From: Metasolibacillus sp.
Lineage (GTDB): Bacteria > Bacillota > Bacilli > Bacillales_A > Planococcaceae
Assembly (NCBI RefSeq): GCF_025291715.1
Contig: NZ_JAMBIZ010000012.1
Span: 28,203 to 92,202, forward strand
Direction of reading: 5' to 3'
Length of the DNA stretch: 64,000 nt
Position numbers and translations under genes: made by a program
Shown here: positions 55,275 through 64,000 of the stretch, in pieces
How positions within the stretch are numbered: position 1 is the stretch's first letter
Layout: the number at the start of each line of letters is the position of its first letter
The notes under the pieces: generated by a model
What the model was told of the DNA's origin: nothing
What the model saw: the letters and a program-made list of their open reading frames with translations, nothing else
Database searches by the model: none

Positions 55275-56672
55275 CCGAACTGTTGCGGCAACAAATGCAC
55301 GGAGCTGTTGAAAATGAGCTGGTACAAATAAATACTTCCGATAAATTTCTATTAGCCGCTCAAACAACTCAAGCTGCTCTGTTGCCCATAATGACTTTAA
55401 AATATGACATACATGCTTTGAAGTCATTACAACAATTTCGGCATAGGGCCCTCTTTTCATCAAGTAGGATTCTTGCCATTTCACTAAAGATTGCCTCACA
55501 TGCTGTGTGGAGCCATCGACAATACATGCAATCCCCCTTTGCACGCTAGCCTCAATTTTATGTAATAAATCCTCATCCTGCACCTTATTTATGTATTGAT
55601 AAATCTCTGTACATGATGCGATTTCATAATCCTTTAATAAGCTGATTACACGGTCAAACTGCTGTGTTTTAACAAGTGCCTCAATAACATAATAAAAAAT
55701 GAATTCCCCACAATTTTTATTATACGCCTTCACAATCGTTTCAGGCTGTGGCGGAATAATTTTCAGTACTTCGTTATATTCCACCATCAATTCAACAATA
55801 TGATTATTTAAACGATCCTCCTCGATTAAAAATAGCCCGTGCACTAATATTTGCTCAGCATCCTTACGAGAGACTGCCTCCTCAAATAATATATAGGCAA
55901 GCAATGTCCGCTCCTTTTCCGTTAACGCCCACTCACCTTCAAGCCACATTGTCTCAAGCTTAGCGATGCGCTTTCTTAGCTTTTGAAAATGTTTGGAGCC
56001 ACTTGTAAAGTGGATAATTACATCGCTTAAATGCAGCATTTTTAATTCATAGGATAGCTCATTGCTCTTTGTAATATTATCGATGATTTGATGGATTATT
56101 GTTGCAATACGGTTTTTGGACATCGAGATGCTTGCTAGCGCTTTTTGTAATTGTAAAATAAGCAATGCCGGGCTTTGTATATAGGCAATATCAACTTGCA
56201 TAAATAAACTATATAGCTTTTTAGCATGTAACTGACACCAAAAATCGCTGTCCTGTCTCCAAATTGGGTGAATTAGCCATTGGTTTGCAATTTTATAAAC
56301 TGCTAAATATTGAATTTCCTGTTCAGGTAATGTTATTTCCATTCCAGTTAAAAATCTGAGCAGATTTTGTACTTCAATAGATTGGTGGAGTGCCATATAT
56401 TGCAATAGCTGAGCATCATAATTGTGCTGCAATAAATCTTGTAGCACCTTTTTCACACCTTGCTCAACATTTGAAAAAGCTGCAATATCTTCAATACAGT
56501 AGCTTTTCACTAAAGCTAATGCCAGTTCATCGCTCACTAAAATTTGTTTTATTGGAAGAAGCTCACCCCAAATGCTAGACGTTTCATTCGAAACTGTGGC
56601 AATTGCACGCATAAAGGGCTCCCCTATTTGCCCATGCGCTATGCTGTACAACTGCTCGTCTATTTGTAGCAT
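55260..56672 (-). CDS. Helical repeat protein of unknown function
   Basis: The 470-aa protein is almost entirely helical, rich in Leu, Gln and Glu, with no signal peptide or membrane helix. The spacing of hydrophobic residues (e.g. LLAYILFEEAVSRKDAEQIL, VIEALVKTQQFDRVISLLKD) resembles TPR-like or ARM-like hairpins, suggesting a scaffold or peptide-binding role. I recognise no family. The ATG at 56672 follows AAAGGAGG at good spacing; the frame to 56693 would start inside the ribosome site. It overlaps the YiiX-like gene by 15 nt tail to tail, with no terminator between them. Confidence 0.7.
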   Translation of the reverse strand: MLQIDEQLYSIAHGQIGEPFMRAIATVSNETSSIWGELLPIKQILVSDELALALVKSYCIEDIAAFSNVEQGVKKVLQDLLQHNYDAQLLQYMALHQSIEVQNLLRFLTGMEITLPEQEIQYLAVYKIANQWLIHPIWRQDSDFWCQLHAKKLYSLFMQVDIAYIQSPALLILQLQKALASISMSKNRIATIIHQIIDNITKSNELSYELKMLHLSDVIIHFTSGSKHFQKLRKRIAKLETMWLEGEWALTEKERTLLAYILFEEAVSRKDAEQILVHGLFLIEEDRLNNHIVELMVEYNEVLKIIPPQPETIVKAYNKNCGEFIFYYVIEALVKTQQFDRVISLLKDYEIASCTEIYQYINKVQDEDLLHKIEASVQRGIACIVDGSTQHVRQSLVKWQESYLMKRGPYAEIVVMTSKHVCHILKSLWATEQLELFERLIEIYRKYLFVPAHFQQLRAFVAATVRSDDF

Positions 56673-56776
56673 ATGCTTTCCTCCTTTAATCACATCATTC
56701 TATTTCTACTATATCAAACAGATGGTAAGGTTGCTGTAGTTTTTTGTGCGAATTTGGGCTATCTAGTTAAAGCAAT

Positions 56777-56825
56777 AGTGACTGTTTGAAAGATAGCATA
56801 TTACTCTACCTTCCAAACAGTCACT
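56777..56825. terminator. Hairpin terminator after the amidase gene
   Basis: AGTGACTGTTTGAAAG (56777-56792) pairs with CTTCCAAACAGTCACT (56810-56825) apart from a small internal mismatch. It ends the leftward amidase gene; the T-tract is short. Confidence 0.65.
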
Positions 56826-56826
56826 G

Positions 56827-58164
56827 CTAATCATATTGCTGTTTTACTGATTTAAATATTTTTGCCTGCTTTAAAAGTGATTTTGGCACTTGACAGGTAG
56901 CTGTCACAACGCCTGGCAAACGACCAACCTCAATTCCACCCGTTAACGTAATGCGGTTTTTCATTTCCTCAACAGATAAATCGAATAAAGCTGCCGCACG
57001 TTGGACTGCATTTTCTGTCGCGATATTTAAATCAGCTCCAGTGCCAACAACGGAAATCGGAAACGCTTCTTCTAGCTGCTTTAAGCCATATTCCTCAGCT
57101 AGCTCCCGTGCTAAGCGCTTTTCTTCTTTTGTAAATGGCTTCGCTGTATATGGCAAGTCATCCTCGTTCGGCAAAATGATAGGTCCATCAATCGCTACTT
57201 TCTTTAACACGCTTACTTGTAGCTGAACAATGCCTGACACATCTGTCGTATGCCCTGCAATTTCACCATCACCCTGCATTGCATGCATATCGCCAACATA
57301 AACGCCACCCCCATCTACCTTTACTGGGCAAATTATAGTAGCTCCTTGACGTACCCGATTAATATCCATATGCCCATCTGTTTTATGCTCTGCTAACTCC
57401 TCTGCCGTTACAATAAATTCATGCGGTGCACCAATTAACGCTACACCAAAGTCTCCTGCATTATGTGAATCTGGCATTGCCTTTGAAGGTACTGTACCTA
57501 GCTGCCCTAAAAACGGGCGCATTCTCGCTAGCACACCAACTAAATCAGCAGGAGCAAGGCTAACAACAGGGTTTTGCTTTGAATTTTCAGGTATGCGCAT
57601 ATAGCTGTTCGCTTCAAGGGCAATTTTACGTGCCCCCTCCTTACCAACCGTCACACCTAGTTTCTCATTATGATGAAATGCCATCGTATAACCGTTTGTA
57701 ATGGCAAAAGGAGCTGTTTCTGTATCACAAATAGCACAGCGAATTGCCTGCTTTCCAATCCCTTGCACCTTTGTTTGTGGATGCAATTTACCACAGCCTG
57801 GGCATTTTACTTTGATAAACGGGTCACCGATAAAACGATCGGACAATGCTTCATCTGTACCTGATGCAGTCGCAATGGATGTTACTTGAATTGATTTAAT
57901 TTTAATGACAAGTGCATCCCCAACTTCAGCACCCTCTATGTATACTGGTTTTGTTACTTCATGTCCGCCTCGTATTTCAGGTGTTAGCATTGGTCCCCAG
58001 CAGCCTGGCGCTGTGTTTGCAATGATTGTACCGCCATCTCGTAACGGACCAAGCATCGGCTTATTTGGATCTAATACACCATTCGTAAACTCATTCACAA
58101 AAATCGTTTCTACCGCTTTAATTGCTTCGACTTGCTCTTGTTCGAGTGGTTGTTCATTCGTCAT
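56827..58164 (-). CDS. Acetamidase/formamidase family protein
   Basis: The 445-aa protein belongs to the FmdA/AmdA family, which hydrolyses formamide or acetamide to ammonia and the acid. Visible blocks are GPLRDGGTIIANTAPGCWGP (first part), GDALVIKI, GDMHAMQGDGEIAG and GTVPSKAMPDSHNAGDFG. An insert with CPGC...CAIC (about residues 115-140) looks like a zinc ribbon, found in some family members. The ATG at 58164 has GGTGG at short spacing; an ATG at 58176 abuts the AAAGGG and is less likely. The natural substrate may be a larger amide. Confidence 0.85.
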   Translation of the reverse strand: MTNEQPLEQEQVEAIKAVETIFVNEFTNGVLDPNKPMLGPLRDGGTIIANTAPGCWGPMLTPEIRGGHEVTKPVYIEGAEVGDALVIKIKSIQVTSIATASGTDEALSDRFIGDPFIKVKCPGCGKLHPQTKVQGIGKQAIRCAICDTETAPFAITNGYTMAFHHNEKLGVTVGKEGARKIALEANSYMRIPENSKQNPVVSLAPADLVGVLARMRPFLGQLGTVPSKAMPDSHNAGDFGVALIGAPHEFIVTAEELAEHKTDGHMDINRVRQGATIICPVKVDGGGVYVGDMHAMQGDGEIAGHTTDVSGIVQLQVSVLKKVAIDGPIILPNEDDLPYTAKPFTKEEKRLARELAEEYGLKQLEEAFPISVVGTGADLNIATENAVQRAAALFDLSVEEMKNRITLTGGIEVGRLPGVVTATCQVPKSLLKQAKIFKSVKQQYD

Positions 58165-58349
58165 TAAAGCCACCATCCCTTTCTATACTTTATATTACTA
58201 GTTTAACGAGTGGAAAATTATAGTACAAGCATTTATGCATTTTTCAAAGAATATTCTGTCAATTGCAGTAGTAATGACACTAAAAATTCACATCCCTTTC
58301 ACTATCCCCTATACTAAAAAGGAATAGTAATGATGAGAGAGGTGCTTGT

Positions 58350-59042
58350 ATGGAACAGCCATGCATTTTAATTATAGATGATGAGGCAGACTTACGAAAT
58401 TTACTAATAACTACTCTACAAAAGGAGGGCTTTTCAAACATTGTCAGCGCAGGCTCTGTTACAGAAGGCTGGGACATGTTTCAGCAGCATGCTCCAAATA
58501 TCGCATTAGTTGACATCATGCTACCTGATGGAGAGGGCTATGATTTATGTAAAAAAGTACGCGAAGTATCTCATATACCCATTTTATTTTTATCAGCAAA
58601 ATCAGATGAAATTGATAAATTGCTCGGGCTTGCTATTGGTGGCGATGATTATATTACAAAGCCATTTAGCCCAAAGGAGGTTGCTTATCGCGTAAAAGCG
58701 CAGCTACGTCGAGCTGGCTATCACACACAGTCTGAAGCACTCACTACACAGGTTGGTCCGTTTTCAATTAATGAGGAGGCAACAGAGGTATATAAGGCGG
58801 GCACAGCACTCGATTTAACAGCAAAGGAAGTTGGCTTAATGGCGTGTTTTTTGCGCAATCCAAATCGCATTTTAAGCAAGGAAACATTGTTTCAACAAGT
58901 ATGGGGAGAGGATTTTTTCGGTGCAGATAATACGTTGATGGTGCATATTCGTCGTCTACGTGAAAAGGTTGAGGACAATCCTTCTAACCCTATTTATATT
59001 ACAACAGTTAAAGGCTTGGGCTATCGCTTCGTAGCGAAATAA
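58350..59042 (+). CDS. OmpR/PhoB-family response regulator
   Basis: The 230-aa regulator has an intact receiver (acidic pair Asp10-Asp11, phospho-acceptor Asp55 in ALVDIMLPDG, Thr/Ser in LFLSAKS, Lys in YITKPF) and a C-terminal winged helix (LDLTAKEVGLMACFLRNPNR, ADNTLMVHIRRLREKVEDNP, TVKGLGYRFV). GAGAGGTG precedes the ATG. The kinase gene follows 10 nt later. It probably controls the convergent ABC transporter or its own operon. Confidence 0.95.
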   Translation: MEQPCILIIDDEADLRNLLITTLQKEGFSNIVSAGSVTEGWDMFQQHAPNIALVDIMLPDGEGYDLCKKVREVSHIPILFLSAKSDEIDKLLGLAIGGDDYITKPFSPKEVAYRVKAQLRRAGYHTQSEALTTQVGPFSINEEATEVYKAGTALDLTAKEVGLMACFLRNPNRILSKETLFQQVWGEDFFGADNTLMVHIRRLREKVEDNPSNPIYITTVKGLGYRFVAK

Positions 59043-59052
59043 GGAGGGAGGC

Positions 59053-60429
59053 ATGATGAGATGGAAGCTAACAGGTCGCTTTTTAATGGCCATACTTTGC
59101 ACAGTGTTTTGTGTTATTTTAGTAAATGCCATCATTGCACTTGTGTTCTATGCGTACTATAGCTCTGGTGAGGAGCATCCTGCCTCTGCAACTGATTTCA
59201 CGCGCACACTTGCACGTTATATTACAGAGGTAGATGGAGAGCCCGTTATTTCAGATAAAGGGATTGCTGCATTGGAAGAACGCAATGCATGGCTACAATT
59301 TTTAGATGACAATGGTAATGTTATTGGCAATGCACTTGCACCCGCCACCGCACCTGTGCATTACACACCAGTGGAATTAGTCCATGCTTATAAATACCGC
59401 GATGAAAATCAGGTTTCTACATTTGTGGCAGAACACAATGACATAATGTATTTAGTCGGTATTCAAGACCGCAATCTATCGAAAATTGTTATCACTTCCA
59501 ACACAAGCTCGATCACGCAATTTACTGCACAGCTTGCGCTTATTATGATTATCGTCGATTTACTTATTGCCATCATTATCGGCTTTATTTTCAGCTCCTT
59601 TTTAACGAAGCCGATTTATCGAATGATAGAGCGCATTCGCATGCTGAAAAACCGCAACTTTGCAGTTGACTCAAAGCATAGCAGAGGGCTTTACCGTTCC
59701 ATCTTCCATAATTTAGATGATGTAGCTGAAAGCTTAAAATTGCAGGAGGAGGAGCGACGCAAGCTAGAGCAAATGCGCAACGAATGGGTTAGCAATGTTT
59801 CTCATGATATGAAAACACCACTTGCTGCCATTCAAGGCTATGCGGAGCTACTGCAAAGCAATATTTCTGCATCAGAACAGACAGAATATGCGGAAATTAT
59901 TGAGAAAAAGTCCGTTTATATGCGAGAATTGCTCGATGATTTCACATTAACAATGCGTCTGCGCCAACAGGAAATGCCTTTACAGCTTGTTGACACAAAT
60001 ATTGTTTCATTTGTACGTGAGCTTGTTATCGATGTGCTAAATGATGCGACATTTGGCGAGCGCAACATTACATTCAATGCATCAATCGACAAGCTAACAA
60101 AATGTATTGATACGCATTTAATGAAACGGGCATTGCTCAATTTTATTTATAACGCACTCGTGCATAATGAAGAAGAGGTTATTTTGAAGGTTTCTGTGGA
60201 GGAAGTAGGTGGAGCCGCCGTTATTCACATTCGGGATAATGGTAAAGGTATTGCAAAGGCAGACTTACCGCAAGTATTTGAACGCTATTATCGAGGAACG
60301 AACACAGAAAATATTAAAGGGACAGGACTTGGTATGGCGATTGCCCGTGATGTCATTCAAGCACACGGTGGTGAGGTAGAATTAATGAGCGAGCTTGGCA
60401 TTGGAACAAGCGTTATTATTCGGCTGTAA
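59053..60429 (+). CDS. Sensor histidine kinase with extracytoplasmic sensor domain
   Basis: The 458-aa kinase has a membrane helix (about 10-34), an outer domain of about 120 residues (35-156), a second helix (160-184) and a HAMP-like linker (TKPIYRMIERIRMLKNRNF). Next come the phospho-accepting His251 in NVSHDMKTPLAAIQGYAELL and the ATPase boxes N (FIYNALVHN), G1 (IRDNGKGI) and G2 (GTGLGMAIA). AAGGAGG precedes tandem ATGs. The large outer domain differs from BceS/YxdK-type kinases, which have almost no outer loop, so it may sense a ligand directly. Confidence 0.94.
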   Translation: MMRWKLTGRFLMAILCTVFCVILVNAIIALVFYAYYSSGEEHPASATDFTRTLARYITEVDGEPVISDKGIAALEERNAWLQFLDDNGNVIGNALAPATAPVHYTPVELVHAYKYRDENQVSTFVAEHNDIMYLVGIQDRNLSKIVITSNTSSITQFTAQLALIMIIVDLLIAIIIGFIFSSFLTKPIYRMIERIRMLKNRNFAVDSKHSRGLYRSIFHNLDDVAESLKLQEEERRKLEQMRNEWVSNVSHDMKTPLAAIQGYAELLQSNISASEQTEYAEIIEKKSVYMRELLDDFTLTMRLRQQEMPLQLVDTNIVSFVRELVIDVLNDATFGERNITFNASIDKLTKCIDTHLMKRALLNFIYNALVHNEEEVILKVSVEEVGGAAVIHIRDNGKGIAKADLPQVFERYYRGTNTENIKGTGLGMAIARDVIQAHGGEVELMSELGIGTSVIIRL

Positions 60430-60435
60430 CAAAGA

Positions 60436-60603
60436 AAGAGGCTGGGACATAACTACATGGTCGCTTCACAAAGCCGAATGATAGTAGGCATAATTAGTGC
60501 CAAATAAAGAGAGAAAGCCGAACTATGAAGGAACATTTCACAATTGTTTCTTCAATAGTTCGGCTTTTTGACTGGCTAAAATACTTTTTTTCCAGCCCCT
60601 TTG
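60436..60603. repeat. Intergenic element of the GAGGCTGGGACATAA type with nested hairpins
   Basis: The outer arms AGAGGCTGGGA (about 60437-60447) and TCCAGCCCCTTT (60591-60602) can pair across the element. Inside, AAAGCCGAACTAT (60514-60526) pairs with ATAGTTCGGCTTT (60555-60567), followed by TTTTT. The motif 'GGCTGGGACATAA' recurs between genes in many Firmicutes genomes. Here it sits between two convergent operons and probably terminates both. Confidence 0.75.
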
Positions 60604-60622
60604 CATATTTGCAGGAGAACCA

Positions 60623-60991
60623 TTAGTTTGGAGCGACTAACTGCTCCTTCACCTTGTCAGGCAATTCCTCATACGACACTTCATCGTATGATGTTACTTC
60701 ATTACCTTTCTTCACGTAAAGCTTCAAATACGCATCCTGGCGTAAATTTTTACCTGCTGAAAACTTTACATCGACCGCTTCGCCACTTTCCTTATAAGCA
60801 GGCTGCTTATACCAATACATCATCATCACTTCGCCATCGGATGCTGTGAATTTTTCTATATCTCCATCTCCTGTAATTTGTACATAGACAGCGTCCTTTC
60901 CTAAACGATTAAAATCGACTGTAGCTATAATAACAAGCGCCGCAACTACTAAAACAATTAGCGATGTTAGCCCAATAAATACTTTTTTCAT
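60623..60991 (-). CDS. YxeA-family exported protein
   Basis: The 122-aa protein has an N-terminal membrane anchor or signal (VFIGLTSLIVLVVAALVIIATV) and a small beta domain ending in YEELPDKVKEQL, as in the YxeA/DUF1093 family. In B. subtilis yxeA follows yxdLM, the same gene order as here. Its start overlaps the permease stop (60988-60991). Its function is unknown; a link to peptide detoxification by the transporter is inferred from neighbours. Confidence 0.85.
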   Translation of the reverse strand: MKKVFIGLTSLIVLVVAALVIIATVDFNRLGKDAVYVQITGDGDIEKFTASDGEVMMMYWYKQPAYKESGEAVDVKFSAGKNLRQDAYLKLYVKKGNEVTSYDEVSYEELPDKVKEQLVAPN

Positions 60992-62847
60992 TTTCTATGC
61001 CCCCATTGTAAATTGTGTGAGAATTGTGTGTGTGCCAGGCACCCAATCACCGCGTAAATCCCTACATAAACCGCCATCCATATGATGACAGGCACTGCAA
61101 TGTTTGCACTCATCAAGCCCGAAAATGCGCTAAGTGCAAAGGCACTATGCATAATGCCCATGATTAACGGTGCAGTAAAAATAAAGCCAATTTGTACACG
61201 TACCGTTTTTTTCATTTCTTTATGACCTACACCAATTTTATGCAAAATTTCATATTTGCCACGGTCCTCTTCAGCTTCCGTCATAATTTTGAAGTAAATA
61301 ATACTACCCGTTGCTACTAAGAAAACTAAGCCTAAAAAGCTACCAACAAATAATAACGAGCCTAAGCTTTCAATTGATGCTTTATAGGTTGCTGGAAAGC
61401 TTGATAAATACGTCTCATCTCCTAGCTGCTGTTGTAGTTTGTTAGAGGCTGCAATTTGCTTTTTGTCATTGTCCATCGCAACTACCTGGTAAGCATTTGC
61501 TTCAATGTCTAATGCCTGATAATCTTCTGTTGAAACAACGATGACTTGCGCAATGACATTGGCATTCAAAACGCTTTCTACTCGAAAATCTTTCACCTTT
61601 ATCGTTACATCTCCAACAGTGAATTGTTGTCCAGTGTAATCCGTTGAAAAGCGTTCATCATAATATGAATCTAGCATTATTGCCTCACCGCTTTGCACAG
61701 CTAACTGCTCACGTTGTTGTAGCTTTGCAAGCTTGTTATACGTGTCATTATCAATAAATGTGTAATTGTAAATGCGCTCATCACTGTTTAGCTCCGTTTG
61801 CTTTGCATAAATCGTTTCATTGTACAAAATATCCTGTGATGGAATGTCAGCTGCCTCACCTTTCCACATAAATGTGTTTGGCAAATAATGATGCGTTTGT
61901 GTTCCTGCGTTATAATACATCCCATATACCGCCCCACCAGCAGTAATTGTCGTCGCACTTAACACAGCGATTGTTGTCAATGTTTTTGAATTGGCACGAA
62001 TGCGGTATAAAATTTGTGAAACGCTTAATAAATTAAGCCCGCGCCATGCCCAACGCTCATTGTTTTTTAGCTTTGTTAGTACAAACACTAAGGCGCTATG
62101 AAATAATAAATAAGTACCTGCAACGGTTGATAAAACAATAATAATTGGTGTTGATATACCGAGCATTGCCCACATTTTTGATGTCATTAAATCTTGAAGT
62201 GCTAGCCAGTAACCGAATGCGAGGAAGGCAATCCCTGCAACTGTTGCCACCCATTTCGCTCTAGGTAAGTTTTCCCCTTTTTTCTCCGCATGGAACAATT
62301 CAATCAGTTTAAATTGATAAATTACACGGTAGCCTTGCAATGATGTAAATAAGAAGACAACCATAAAAACAATTGTCGTATTGAGCACGGCTGCACCTGA
62401 TAATGTGAAGCTCGCTACTGCATCAAGCCCCATCAAACGTACCAATATTGTCAGCAAGCCCTTTGATAATAGAAAGCCAAGCACAATTCCGATAACAAGT
62501 GATAAAATACCAAGCACGATATTTTCGAAAAATAATAAAAAGCCAATTTGCTTTTTACGTACACCTAGAAGCGAATACAGCCCGACTTCCTTTTTACGCT
62601 TTTTAATAAAAAATGAATTGGCATAAATAATAAACAGTGCTACGAAAATTAATAGCACGACAGAGGAAGCACTCATAATGCCCTGCACCTTCATTGAAGA
62701 ATCTGCTAATGCGCTAATATCATCGCTATATTTCAATGTCACGAACGTGAAATAAATGACGATGCTAAACAGCACAGCACCGAAATACAGCGCATAGCTC
62801 TTCATATTACGACGCATATTTTTCAATGCTAAATCAAATAACGTCAT
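60988..62847 (-). CDS. BceB/YxdM-type ABC transporter permease
   Basis: The 619-aa permease has ten membrane helices in the 4+4+2-like order of BceB proteins. Helices 1-7 lie within residues about 17-315. An outer domain of about 200 residues (from YNAGTQTHHYLPNTF to AASNKLQQQLGDE) comes next, then FtsX-type final helices. Such transporters give resistance to peptide antibiotics by freeing their targets and also activate a partner kinase. GGTGAC precedes the ATG, which lies within the end of the ATPase gene (14-nt overlap). Confidence 0.92.
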   Translation of the reverse strand: MTLFDLALKNMRRNMKSYALYFGAVLFSIVIYFTFVTLKYSDDISALADSSMKVQGIMSASSVVLLIFVALFIIYANSFFIKKRKKEVGLYSLLGVRKKQIGFLLFFENIVLGILSLVIGIVLGFLLSKGLLTILVRLMGLDAVASFTLSGAAVLNTTIVFMVVFLFTSLQGYRVIYQFKLIELFHAEKKGENLPRAKWVATVAGIAFLAFGYWLALQDLMTSKMWAMLGISTPIIIVLSTVAGTYLLFHSALVFVLTKLKNNERWAWRGLNLLSVSQILYRIRANSKTLTTIAVLSATTITAGGAVYGMYYNAGTQTHHYLPNTFMWKGEAADIPSQDILYNETIYAKQTELNSDERIYNYTFIDNDTYNKLAKLQQREQLAVQSGEAIMLDSYYDERFSTDYTGQQFTVGDVTIKVKDFRVESVLNANVIAQVIVVSTEDYQALDIEANAYQVVAMDNDKKQIAASNKLQQQLGDETYLSSFPATYKASIESLGSLLFVGSFLGLVFLVATGSIIYFKIMTEAEEDRGKYEILHKIGVGHKEMKKTVRVQIGFIFTAPLIMGIMHSAFALSAFSGLMSANIAVPVIIWMAVYVGIYAVIGCLAHTQFSHNLQWGHRK

Positions 62848-63601
62848 TTACGTCACCGCCCATCACCGTAAGCTCCTGTAAAATCATTTGGAAAAATTGC
62901 TTACGCGTCTGTTCGCCTCGGAAAATTTCCTTCGATAACTGTCCATCCTGAATAAATAAAATGCGCTGACAGAAGCTCGCCGCATAGGCATCATGTGTTA
63001 CCATTAAAATCGTTGATTGCTGCTTGGCGTTCAAATCACTCAAGCTTTCTAATAAATCCGTCGCTGACTTCGAATCCAATGCCCCTGTTGGCTCATCTGC
63101 AAACAATAGCTTTGGCTCTGTAACAAGCGCTCTTGATGAAGCTGTGCGCTGCTTTTGTCCTCCTGAAATTTGGTACGGATATTTATTAAGCAAATCTTCT
63201 ATACTAAAAAGCTTTGCGATTTTTTGAACTCGCTCATTAATTTCTGCCGCAGGTCTTTTGGCAATTGCCAGTGGTAGTACAATATTTTCACGCACTGTTA
63301 ACGAATCAAGCAAATTATAATCTTGAAAAATAAAACCTAAATGATCACGTCTAAAGTCTGCGAGCTGTTCATCTTTCATCGTTGCAATATTCGCATCATC
63401 AATAACAACCGAGCCTGTCGTTGCACTATCAATCGTTGCGATTACATTAAGTAATGTTGACTTGCCTGCACCTGAAGGGCCCATCACACCAACAAATTCA
63501 CCGTGATGCACCTCAAAGCTTACCCCGTTTAATGCTTTATATAAATTGTTCCCTTTACCATATGCCTTTGTAATATTGTCGACTTGTAAAACTGGTTTCA
63601 T
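62834..63601 (-). CDS. BceA/YxdL-type ABC transporter ATP-binding protein
   Basis: The 255-aa ATPase of the LolD/BceA class has Walker A (GPSGAGKST), Q-loop (FIFQDYNLLDSLTVREN), the signature QISGGQKQR, Walker B (LLFADEPTGALD) and the switch His in MVTHDAYAA. The signature is followed by TASSRAL where RVAIARAL is usual, with no loss of catalytic residues. The ATG at 63601 was chosen because GGAGGTG lies 6 nt upstream; a GTG at 63610 lies inside that site. It is the first gene of the ATPase-permease-YxeA operon. Confidence 0.94.
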   Translation of the reverse strand: MKPVLQVDNITKAYGKGNNLYKALNGVSFEVHHGEFVGVMGPSGAGKSTLLNVIATIDSATTGSVVIDDANIATMKDEQLADFRRDHLGFIFQDYNLLDSLTVRENIVLPLAIAKRPAAEINERVQKIAKLFSIEDLLNKYPYQISGGQKQRTASSRALVTEPKLLFADEPTGALDSKSATDLLESLSDLNAKQQSTILMVTHDAYAASFCQRILFIQDGQLSKEIFRGEQTRKQFFQMILQELTVMGGDVNDVI

Positions 63602-64000
63602 CCTTCGCACCTCCGTTTTGATACTTTTACTTTAACAGTCATGTCTTACATGAAAATTGTGCGAAGCTTACAGCAACCTTAATTTTTGTAACAATACTAC
63701 AGAAACGTTACATTTCATTTAAGGTTTGATGAAAAACCACTATTTTGCATAAAAATGCGCTATGCTATACCTGTTCCAATTATCCGCATTGTATTTACAT
63801 TCCGCAAAATAGCACGCCTCGCTATTTATAAATACAATGACAATCAACCATTTGGACATGAGAAAACACCTCACATTGATAGAAACAGAAAAACAAAAAA
63901 CGAAAAAAGGATTGCCTTCTGCGGAGGGCACTGAAAAACTTACATTTTTTACGATGAATTAGTTATTCAAACAAAAATAAGGCACTTTCCATTCGTTTTT
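63602..64000. other. Upstream region of the ABC operon and window end
   Basis: No gene with a ribosome site was found in these 399 bp on either strand. The palindrome TCATGT-CTT-ACATGA (63639-63653) lies about 40 bp before the ABC ATPase start and may bind a response regulator. The last 120 bp are AT-rich without clear structure. Confidence 0.4.
63639..63653. promoter_or_regulatory. Palindrome upstream of the BceA-type operon
   Basis: TCATGT and ACATGA are exact inverted repeats with a 3-bp centre, in the position expected for a response-regulator box. It resembles BceR/YxdJ-type boxes only in being an inverted repeat containing TGT and ACA. Confidence 0.4.

Noticed and set aside
60436..60603. 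Riboswitch or small RNA gene
   Set aside because: The element lies downstream of both flanking convergent operons and its inner hairpin with a T-run looks like a terminator.
63740..63931. 63-codon minus-strand frame at the window end
   Set aside because: No ribosome site, low-complexity composition and no recognisable motif.
1..64000. Transposase genes, prophage modules, tRNA or rRNA genes
   Set aside because: No frame carried recognisable transposase, integrase or phage structural motifs, and no cloverleaf or rRNA sequence was noticed. This is a reading by eye, so short tRNAs could be missed.

Overview
The window is AT-rich chromosomal DNA from a low-GC Gram-positive bacterium. Purine-rich Shine-Dalgarno sequences, surface proteins with S-layer-homology (SLH) domains, a stand-alone bacterial nitric oxide synthase and a hut cluster read downstream of an AraC-type regulator suggest a Lysinibacillus/Solibacillus-like member of the Bacillales. 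That placement is inferred from gene content, not from a marker gene. No rRNA, tRNA, CRISPR array, phage module or intact insertion sequence was seen.

Left part (1-16 kb). The 3' end of an Mrr-type nuclease gene is followed by a toast-rack lipoprotein and nitric oxide synthase. An ECF sigma/anti-sigma pair (2.7-4.1 kb) is flanked on both sides by copies of an unrecognised membrane-protein family with an internally duplicated H-W-x-x-K-[IV]-P motif. One copy is frameshifted and follows a 47-aa hydrophobic peptide; the other follows a secreted 267-aa protein. Next come hutU-hutI-hutG plus a YjiH-type membrane protein, with no hutH visible, divergent from an AraC-type regulator whose receiver domain has Glu at the phospho-site. 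A second ECF locus follows: polysaccharide deacetylase, sigma factor, and an anti-sigma-like protein carrying a degenerate signal-peptidase fold. It has a good ECF-type promoter (GAAAC-N16-CGTC) and, just upstream of that, a 17-unit tandem array with a 20-bp period.

Middle part (16-40 kb). Peroxide defence genes ahpC, ahpF and katA lie here, with PerR-like boxes upstream of ahpC and katA. Around them are a DJ-1/PfpI protein, a three-gene ABC-2 exporter, an SLC13 carrier and an AEC carrier. Three SLH proteins (590, 343 and 1457 aa), a VanZ/RDD membrane protein, a chemoreceptor and a CAP-domain secreted protein follow.

Catabolic locus (40.6-52.6 kb). A leftward operon encodes an aldehyde dehydrogenase, two zinc-dependent polyol-type dehydrogenases, a tartrate/D-malate dehydrogenase and a TRAP transporter. 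It diverges from a LacI-family regulator followed by a PfkA-family kinase and a split transketolase. Palindromes of the type TTAAGCGCTTAA precede the kinase and the transketolase. The leftward promoter carries a different, cre-like operator over its start point. Substrate and pathway are unknown.

Right end (52.6-64 kb). A gamma-glutamyltransferase family enzyme, a YiiX-like papain-fold protein, an unrecognised helical protein and an acetamidase/formamidase are followed by a two-component system. That system faces a convergent BceAB-type ABC transporter plus YxeA, resembling the B. subtilis yxd locus but with a different gene orientation and kinase architecture.
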